This document shows positions 1-5,100 of a DNA stretch of 5,565 nt, in pieces. The DNA comes from Thermoplasmata archaeon (lineage in GTDB: Archaea > Thermoplasmatota > Thermoplasmata > SG8-5 > JAGLSY01). The stretch lies in the NCBI GenBank assembly GCA_023135545.1, contig JAGLSY010000021.1, forward strand, positions 1 through 5,565, read 5' to 3'. Made by a program: the position numbers and the translations under genes. The notes under the pieces were generated by a model that was not told the DNA's origin, did not search any database, and saw only the letters and a list, made by a program, of their open reading frames with translations. Positions within the stretch are counted from its first letter, which is position 1, and every line of letters begins with the position of its first letter.

Positions 1-559
1 TCTCGGCATTCAACTGCTGGCTAACGACCGAGAGGTCTGCTGTATCGAATATCCGGATAATTCCATTGTTCAACCCGATTGCCAGCCTGTCTCCGGATGG
101 GCTGTATGCCGTGCTCTGGGAAAAGCCTCCTTGGGCATCCCGATCCACCCGTGTCATGGCTGTGGCTGGGTCGGATATGTCGATGACGGAAAACTGCCAG
201 CTTCCCCGAGCGACCGCAACACTGCCGCTGTCCGGGCTTATCGATATACAGTCTTTGAGGCCGGTGTATGCTCCGGTTGAATTCATAAGGGTCCAGTCTG
301 CCGTGCTCCATACGTAAACATCATCCTCCGAGTTGGCCACAAGGTAGTTTCCGTCAGGGGCCCATTCCACAGATATCAGGGGGTCGGTGGCTCCGGCCAG
401 CACCCTCACTTTTTCGCCGGCATCGCTCCACAGGTAAACCTTTTCATTGTCACCGCCTTTGGCGCCTGTTCCGCCGCCTGGGTCCATTCCATCTGCGCAG
501 CTGGCCAGCATGTTATGGACCTGGCTGTAGGCCATGCTGTTTACCAGGGTGGTGTGGGA
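1..559 (-). other. WD40-type beta-propeller (at least four blades, incomplete) in gene A
   Basis: From residue 379 four blade-like units can be read. Blade 1 is SHTTLVNSMAYSQ...MLASCADG...VYLWS, with His380 in the GH-dipeptide position. Blade 2 is LISVEWAPDGNYLVANSEDD-VYVWS. Blade 3 is CISISPDSGSVAVARG...FSVID. Blade 4 is QSTAYSPSGDRLAIGLNNG-IIRIFD. Each has the WD40 layout of inner strand, SPDG-type turn, second strand, small loop, and a V-x-x-W/F-D/S end. More blades probably follow beyond position 1. Propellers of this kind usually bind protein partners; here it may act as a substrate or surface-binding platform (inference). Confidence 0.8.
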
Positions 560-1693
560 TGATTCGGCATCGATATGGTAGCCTTCAGGGTCGGGAACTC
601 CTGTCGGACCGATGCTGGCTCCTCCGGTCCCGTTGTCGAAATCCAGATAGAGGCCGAAGGTTTTGGAGACCTGGGCCGCGCCGCTCCTGAATCCGAAATA
701 CCAGTTCTCGCTGTCCCTGGTAACATAGAGATTTGTAAGGTCGAAATCGTCGGTTGCCGTCTGCCAGTTTTCCCCGTCCCAGTACATTCCATCATTGGAG
801 ACCGGCACGCTGGATGTGAACAGCCTATCCCGTGAATTGAAGTCGGTATCCTTGCCAGTCATTTCGAAACGGGGGCTGTGGAAGTATTCGAAGGAGGGCA
901 TTGTCCCGTCCTGGGCCTCCTCGCCGGTGGTGGAAGTATCGGCGAACCAACTGTTCTCGGAGATGGTGCCCTTGGCCACGTACTCGGCCAGGGATTCGAC
1001 ATCCATTGCCACCGGCCAGCCTAGATTGTACGGTGTGTAGGAATATGTCGCGTTGATTTCCAGCCCTTCGCCCAGCGGGGGAGTGAAGGTAAGCTGGCCT
1101 GATGTGAGATTCACTGTATAATCGACATCCTTCGTCATAATGGTCGAATTCTTGTAGAGGAGGACGCCTGAATAAGATACACCGCCACCGGGCAGATTGA
1201 AATACTCCTGGCCGTCGGAGGATTTGACGATAATCGTGGCCTTTTCTACACTGACATTGCCAACCCGCAGGAGGGAATCCCTCAACTCGGCCTTGCAGAA
1301 ATCGACGCCGGTGTCGGCTATTCCAACGACCACGCCAGAACCGTCCAGAGCGGCGTAGCTGGCCTCCACATCCGAAACATACTGGGCGTCCCTGAAGCTC
1401 CAATTCTGAAGTCCTGAAACCCCTTGAATAATATTCGAATAATCCAATGCTGTCGGTGATATGGGTAAGGAGGCAAAGCCCTGGGGAATATTTTTATTTC
1501 CTGCAGAATGACCGGCCTCAACCGTTTTGTCATCTTCAGGGCCCGCGGATGCGGCATCGATTTCATCAGTATCTGAAACATCTATACCAGTATCCTTGAT
1601 TTCAATGCCGGTTTGGCCTGAAAATGCTGCAATTTGTGAAAATATAAATCCAAATATAATAAATATAACGAAGAGTTTATTTATCCTTCTCAC
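1..1693 (-). CDS. Secreted subtilase-like protein (S8) with CBM9-like and WD40 propeller insertion, C-terminus outside window
   Basis: This is an open frame of 564 codons with no stop or frameshift that leaves the window at position 1. The start is GTG at 1693: it has a ribosome binding site 8 bases upstream, gives an immediate signal peptide (MRRINKLFVIFIIFGFIFSQ), and an in-frame stop lies a few codons upstream. Domains in order are: signal peptide 1-25; acidic linker and S8 N-terminal segment 26-118; the subtilase Asp motif GSGVVVGIADTGVD with Asp127; a beta module at about 172-222; a CBM9/DOMON-like domain at about 284-366; and WD40-type blades from 379 to the edge. No HGTH-type His motif follows Asp127 in the visible part, so the S8 core appears interrupted between Asp and His. 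Seven N-X-S/T sequons (N97, N146, N182, N195, N214, N354, N471) fit a glycosylated surface protein. Expected role: extracellular peptidase, provided His and Ser exist beyond the window. The alternative is a non-catalytic propeller protein with an S8-like N-terminus. Confidence 0.85.
   Translation of the reverse strand, partial: MRRINKLFVIFIIFGFIFSQIAAFSGQTGIEIKDTGIDVSDTDEIDAASAGPEDDKTVEAGHSAGNKNIPQGFASLPISPTALDYSNIIQGVSGLQNWSFRDAQYVSDVEASYAALDGSGVVVGIADTGVDFCKAELRDSLLRVGNVSVEKATIIVKSSDGQEYFNLPGGGVSYSGVLLYKNSTIMTKDVDYTVNLTSGQLTFTPPLGEGLEINATYSYTPYNLGWPVAMDVESLAEYVAKGTISENSWFADTSTTGEEAQDGTMPSFEYFHSPRFEMTGKDTDFNSRDRLFTSSVPVSNDGMYWDGENWQTATDDFDLTNLYVTRDSENWYFGFRSGAAQVSKTFGLYLDFDNGTGGASIGPTGVPDPEGYHIDAESSHTTLVNSMAYSQVHNMLASCADGMDPGGGTGAKGGDNEKVYLWSDAGEKVRVLAGATDPLISVEWAPDGNYLVANSEDDVYVWSTADWTLMNSTGAYTGLKDCISISPDSGSVAVARGSWQFSVIDISDPATAMTRVDRDAQGGFSQSTAYSPSGDRLAIGLNNGIIRIFDTADLSVVSQQLNAE
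596..844 (-). other. CBM9/DOMON-like domain inside gene A
   Basis: Residues 284-366 run DFNSRDRL...WDGENW...DFDLTNLYVTRDSENWYFGF...SKTFGLYLDFDNGTGG. The combination D-L-T-x-L-Y-V-T-x-D-x-x-x-W-Y-F-G-F followed by F-G-L-Y-L-D-x-D is typical of family 9 carbohydrate-binding-like and related DOMON-type beta sandwiches found in secreted glycosidases and surface proteins. Carbohydrate binding is possible but not shown. It sits directly before the WD40 blades. Confidence 0.6.
1028..1180 (-). other. Small beta module inside gene A insertion
   Basis: Residues 172-222 show the pattern 'short strand, D-Y-T-V-x-(5)-G-x-L-T-F-T-P-P-L, short strand ending T-Y-S-Y-T'. This resembles small beta modules repeated in many bacterial and archaeal surface proteins, where DYTV...TGxITFT is common. 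It follows the subtilase Asp motif by about 45 residues. The precise family is not known to me; a structural or adhesive role is inference. Confidence 0.5.
1298..1351 (-). other. Subtilase Asp-motif segment of gene A
   Basis: Residues 115-132 read AALDGSGVVVGIADTGVD followed by no close deviation from the family pattern: a hydrophobic strand, then D-T-G-hydrophobic-x-acidic. Asp127 (codon 1313-1315) is the expected catalytic Asp of the Asp-His-Ser triad. The preceding segment, about residues 90-114, resembles the usual N-terminal helix of S8 domains (WSFRDAQYVSDVEASYAAL). This is the main evidence that the protein is a subtilase; the other two triad residues are not in the window. Confidence 0.8.
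1619..1693 (-). other. Signal peptide of gene A
   Basis: Residues 1-25 have the classic three-part form: a basic n-region (RRINK), a hydrophobic core rich in Phe and Ile, and a small-residue end (AAFS). Cleavage after about Ser25 or Gly26 is inferred. There is no lipobox Cys, so a lipoprotein is not indicated. The acidic region that follows contains no hydrophobic segment. Confidence 0.85.
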
Positions 1694-1698
1694 CTGAA

Positions 1699-1706
1699 CC
1701 ACTTCC
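1699..1706 (-). promoter_or_regulatory. Ribosome binding site of gene A
   Basis: On the minus strand GGAAGTGG lies just upstream of the GTG at 1691-1693, with its GGAAG core 8 bases from the start. It favours this GTG over another in-frame GTG three codons earlier, which overlaps the site itself and has nothing comparable upstream. Confidence 0.6.
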
Positions 1707-1730
1707 TTGATAATGATATGATTTTACTGT

Positions 1731-1738
1731 TATTTATA
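1731..1738 (-). promoter_or_regulatory. TATA box of gene A (archaeal-type promoter)
   Basis: TATAAATA on the minus strand, about 38 bases upstream of the GTG start. An archaeal transcription start about 25 bases downstream would fall near 1706-1710, giving a leader of roughly 13-17 bases that just holds the ribosome binding site. The flanking BRE position (ACAATG) is only weakly purine-rich. Confidence 0.55.
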
Positions 1739-1743
1739 CATTG

Positions 1744-1758
1744 TCGAAAATAGTTCGA
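1744..1758. repeat. Inverted repeat TCGAA-N5-TTCGA, possible operator
   Basis: Perfect 5-base arms with a 5-base spacer lie immediately upstream of the gene A TATA box, about 43 bases from its predicted transcription start at their centre. The placement suits a dimeric regulator acting on TFB/TBP recruitment. The arms are short, so chance occurrence in AT-rich DNA is quite possible. Confidence 0.3.
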
Positions 1759-1893
1759 AGGGTTATGGATATCTATTCATTGTGTAGGTGACTTTAATAC
1801 TAATGTGTGCAATGAAATTATTTTCAATAGTTAATTATTCAAATGACCAATTAAATCAAAAATAAGTTGACAATGTTCATATGGCCTTCTAAT

Positions 1894-1910
1894 AAAGAAA
1901 CTTATAAATA
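1894..1910 (+). promoter_or_regulatory. BRE/TATA promoter element, gene B (main candidate)
   Basis: AAAGAAAC followed directly by TTATAAATA closely matches the archaeal BRE plus TATA arrangement (A/purine-rich BRE, then T-T-A-T-A-A-A-T-A). Transcription would start near 1930-1937, giving an unusually long leader of about 150 bases before the ATG of gene B. It is the best promoter match on the plus strand. Confidence 0.55.
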
Positions 1911-1943
1911 CTCCATAATTCATATATTCAATACTAGGTTGTT

Positions 1944-1958
1944 GGGATATAGGGATAT
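1944..1958 (+). repeat. Tandem repeat GGGATAT-A-GGGATAT
   Basis: Two copies of GGGATAT separated by one A (period 8) lie some 10-25 bases downstream of the transcription start predicted from the 1894-1910 promoter. The G-triplets stand out in an AT-rich region. A regulator or RNA-level site is possible, but the repeat is short. Confidence 0.4.
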
Positions 1959-1971
1959 GTTTTAACAATTT

Positions 1972-1988
1972 GAAACAAAAATAAATAT
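1972..1988 (+). promoter_or_regulatory. Second, weaker BRE/TATA-like element, gene B
   Basis: GAAACAAA followed by AATAAATAT has the spacing of a BRE/TATA pair, but the TATA part is less canonical. Use of it would place the start near 2008-2014 and give a leader of about 70-75 bases. It may be an alternative promoter or simply AT-rich DNA. Confidence 0.3.
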
Positions 1989-2070
1989 TAACGATAAAGA
2001 AATGGAAGGTCGGGCCAATTCCAATAGCCTGGTTTGCATTGATTTATTGTGACTTTGAGGAAGGATATAA

Positions 2071-2080
2071 GGAGGAAGGT
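2071..2080 (+). promoter_or_regulatory. Ribosome binding site of gene B
   Basis: GGAGGAAGGT lies 3-12 bases ahead of the ATG at 2084, with the GGAGG core 8 bases from the start. This strong Shine-Dalgarno fixes the start there rather than at the in-frame ATGs at 2108 and 2114, which lack such a site and would remove the basic n-region of the signal peptide. Confidence 0.85.
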
Positions 2081-2083
2081 CCG

Positions 2084-2170
2084 ATGCAAAGAAATAAAAT
2101 CAATTTGATGACTATGTTAGCAGTATTTGTAGCCATATCGATGATAGCCCCGACAACATTTTTGATGGCC
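2084..2170 (+). other. Signal peptide of gene B
   Basis: Residues 1-29 comprise a basic n-region (MQRNK), a hydrophobic stretch with Met, Val, Ile and Ala, and the end FLMA before EDG. Cleavage after Ala29 is inferred. There is no Cys at the cleavage site, so the protein is probably secreted or anchored by its unseen C-terminus. Confidence 0.8.
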
Positions 2171-5100
2171 GAGGATGGTATTGGCCAGGCTGCTGCTCCA
2201 AACGATTCCGAAGATTTCTACACTGTCATCTTCGGCGACAACGCCCAAAAGCAGAGCCTTTTGCGGGAGAATGGAATTGAAATCGTAAAGATGGATCAAT
2301 GGGGAGCTGTCATAAAAGCAAATTACAACATGAAGCAGAACATGGGTGCGAAGTACATGATAAATGACATGCCAGATAGGACAAGGGTAAAACTCATGGA
2401 GGCCGGAGTGGAATTTGATTCCAGACTGGGCTATGATGTGCCTGCCAAGTGGAAGAAGGAAGGAAGTGACCTGTATCTCGTGCAGTTCGTGGCCCCGCTT
2501 GAGACAGACTGGCTTGATGGCTTAAGGAGCATATCAAGTGCATACTTCAACACTATTGGCGACAACCTGGCCGTTGTCAAGCTCTCGCCGCAGCAGAAAG
2601 AAGCCGTGGCAGCTATGCCTTACATTGAATGGATGGATACATACCAGCCCTATTTCAAGGTATTCCAAAATGCCAGGGAGCAGACCGGGGAATTCATGAT
2701 CAAGGCTACACCCATGGGTGTATCCATCGAAGAGCTGGCACATCAAATGACGCTGCTCGGAGCATTGGACACGGCGCTCAACGACGGGTGTTCCATGGTG
2801 GAGGCCACTGTCACAGATTCAATTCTTCCGGATATTGCAAAGCTTGAATCGGTCGCCATGATCCAGTACTATCCAGAGATGGTCCAGCAGGGTTCGATGA
2901 GCGGGGAAATAGTCGGCGCACATTGTGCATGGGATGTAACTCGCAGCAACCTGCCGCAAGCCATTCGGGGCGAGGGGCAGGTCTACCAGCACCAGGATCT
3001 GGGCATAGACGCCAGCCATCAGGATTTTACAATGGGAGCACTGGGCAACCGGCTTATATACGCCGAAAGTTCGACCGACTCCAACAGCCACTCCACCACC
3101 TGCGTGGGGATGGCCGCGGGAAACGGATATGACATGGAAGGCTGGCTGGGTCAAGGCCTTGATAACATGGACAGGAACTATTACGATCTGGCTCCCACCA
3201 ACCCGCAGGGATTTCTGGACCGTGTCGGATTTGCCGGCAGGGCACCGGAGACTGGCATAGTTTCCTACAACGGCCTTCTGACCAGCGAGTGGGATGACGG
3301 GTACACCACTTACGGTGCCAGGGTATTCTCCAACTCCTTCGGCCCCGGCCCCGTGACACAGGGGTATACCAATGACGGCGATGTGTTCATGACCGCCTAT
3401 CCAGAGGGATTGATAGTCTTCTGCATGTGCAATTACGGCCCCAATGAAATGACTGGCTCGGGAGTATGCAACGGAAAGATGAACCTGGGCGTAGGTGCAG
3501 TGGAGAACAACAGAGGCGACTGGTTCCAGTCGGACGACAACCCGTTCCAGATATGGGCTAGCTCTTCCAAGGGCCCTGTCAGCCCGAGCGATCTCAGAGT
3601 CAAACCCGATGTGGTGGAATTCGGCGCGGGAATTCTCTCTTGCAAGTCCGATGACAGTGGCGATGATGCTAATACTGTATATAGAGGCGGCGAGAACATT
3701 GCCGCCTGGATGGTCAATTACGACCCCGATGCCAGGGGAGACTACCAGAAGAACCAGGGGACTTCGTTCTCTTCTCCGGCAGCGGCCGGGGATTGCATCC
3801 TCATCAGGGACTATCTGGAAGATATCAAAGGCATAGCAATACCAGATCCGATACTGATAAAAACATATCTGATCCACGGCGCCCAGGACATGGGCTATGG
3901 ATTCCCAAGCTACGGACAGGGCTGGGGCTTGTGCAACATCGAGTACTCGATATGCCCGCCGGCACCGCTCACAAATGTTTACTGGGAGGGCACGGCTTCT
4001 GACAGCTGGACAATCGATGTCAACTCAGCCGGCGCACCCCTGAAGGTTACAATGTCACACTGGGACTCCGGCACAGCTTCCGGAACCCTGACCACGGATT
4101 ACGATGTTGTCGTAACTTCACCAACCGGCAAGAGATACGAGGGCAATGCCTTCGCCGAGTCCATATCTACAGAAATCAACGGCCCGGCCGACTGGTCCGG
4201 ATGCGCTTTCCCGAGCTGGGCGCAGAGCGACGGTATCGGCTCAGGGCCCTATGACTGGGACACGGCGGATGACGGTGGCGACGACATAAACACCGTGGAA
4301 GTCTGCCTCATCGACAACCCGGAGAAGGGCATCTGGATAGTTGACGTAGATGCCAAATCCGGTGCAGGACCGTCCTGGTTCGTGGTGGCATCGGCCGACT
4401 TCGGACCTGTTGACAGCTACAATGTCGAGATGGCGCAAGATGCCAATCTCGTGTATTCCATGTCCGATGGCTACGGAACTTGCGCGTACCAGGCAAGCCC
4501 CGGAGATACGGTGGCCGTGGGATTCACGGTCCAGAATTTCGGAACCAATGCAGACACCATTGACCTTGCAGCAACACGCCAGGACTACGGCTACGGCATA
4601 GGAAGCCCGATTCCGGCAGGCTGGAGTGTCACATATGACACAGGCTCATCACAGGCACTGGCCTCTGAAGATATTGTCCATGTGACGGCATACGTGACCA
4701 CATCCGGGACGGCCGCCGAAGGAACTTATGCCCTGAAGGTGACGGGCTCATCCACAAATTCGGTAATAGCCCAGGATTACATTATTTTCAATGTGGACAT
4801 AATAGACCAGAGGCTTCCGGACAGGGTTCGGGTCACCGACCATCCGTTGGCGGACATGTCACCCGGAGTGGCGGCTTGGAATGACGGAGGTACGGAATAC
4901 GTTGTAGTTTCATATCAGCACGATACCGGTATGGGAGAAAGGGTTGCTGTTAGCGTTTCAAATGACGGCGGCCAGAGCTTCGGTAACCAGATAATTATAA
5001 CCTCGGAAGCCGACGACCCCCAGTACCTTAACCTGAAGGTTGCTCCGGCAGGCCATGATTACGAGGGCCGGATGTTCATCAGCTACAATTCCATGCAGCC

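Larger units (their letters stand above)
1694..2083. other. AT-rich divergent intergenic region (390 bp)
   Basis: No open frame of useful length with a ribosome binding site is present on either strand. The region separates the GTG of gene A from the ATG of gene B and must hold the promoters of both. Besides the sites listed separately it contains AT-rich low-complexity stretches, including TTAATT at 1831-1836 facing AATTAA at 1849-1854. I see no terminator-like hairpin followed by a T-run, no tRNA and no clear riboswitch. Confidence 0.8.

Noticed and set aside
546..560. SHTTLV (His380) of gene A as the missing catalytic His
   Set aside because: It resembles an S8 His motif loosely, but lacks the Gly after His and the small residues that follow. 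It continues as a textbook WD40 blade (VNSMAYSQ...MLASCADG...VYLWS) in which the His occupies the GH position. It remains a minor alternative.
825..1403. Open frame of 192 codons on the minus strand in another frame of gene A
   Set aside because: The product is rich in Arg, Gly and Cys with no known pattern, while the overlapping gene A frame gives clear subtilase, CBM9-like and WD40 features. It is a frame-shifted shadow.
1583..1594. Early DTGID in the gene A N-terminus (residues 34-38) as the catalytic Asp
   Set aside because: It is only about 10 residues after the signal peptide, in an acidic low-complexity linker, and lacks the preceding hydrophobic strand. ADTGVD at 126-131 has the full context.
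1831..1854. TTAATT...AATTAA as an operator hairpin
   Set aside because: The arms are AT-only and self-complementary, in a region where such words are common. There is no reason to prefer it over chance.
1867..1895. Bacterial sigma-70 type promoter (TTGACA at 1867-1872)
   Set aside because: The -35 box is perfect, but at 17 bases spacing the -10 is only TAATAA, a poor match. The adjacent BRE/TATA pair is a better fit to the other archaeal signs. It would regain weight if the organism proved bacterial.
2996..3112. Frameshift in gene B as the cause of the odd Asp and His motifs
   Set aside because: The frame is open and keeps sensible S8 spacing (31 residues between Asp305 and His336) with recognisable sequence before, between and after. 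No compensating shifts giving a better motif were seen in the other frames.
2819..3877. Open frame of 352 codons on the minus strand opposite gene B
   Set aside because: It lies wholly opposite the S8 catalytic domain of gene B, has no ribosome binding site, and its translation shows no recognisable domain. It is an antisense shadow of a well-supported gene.
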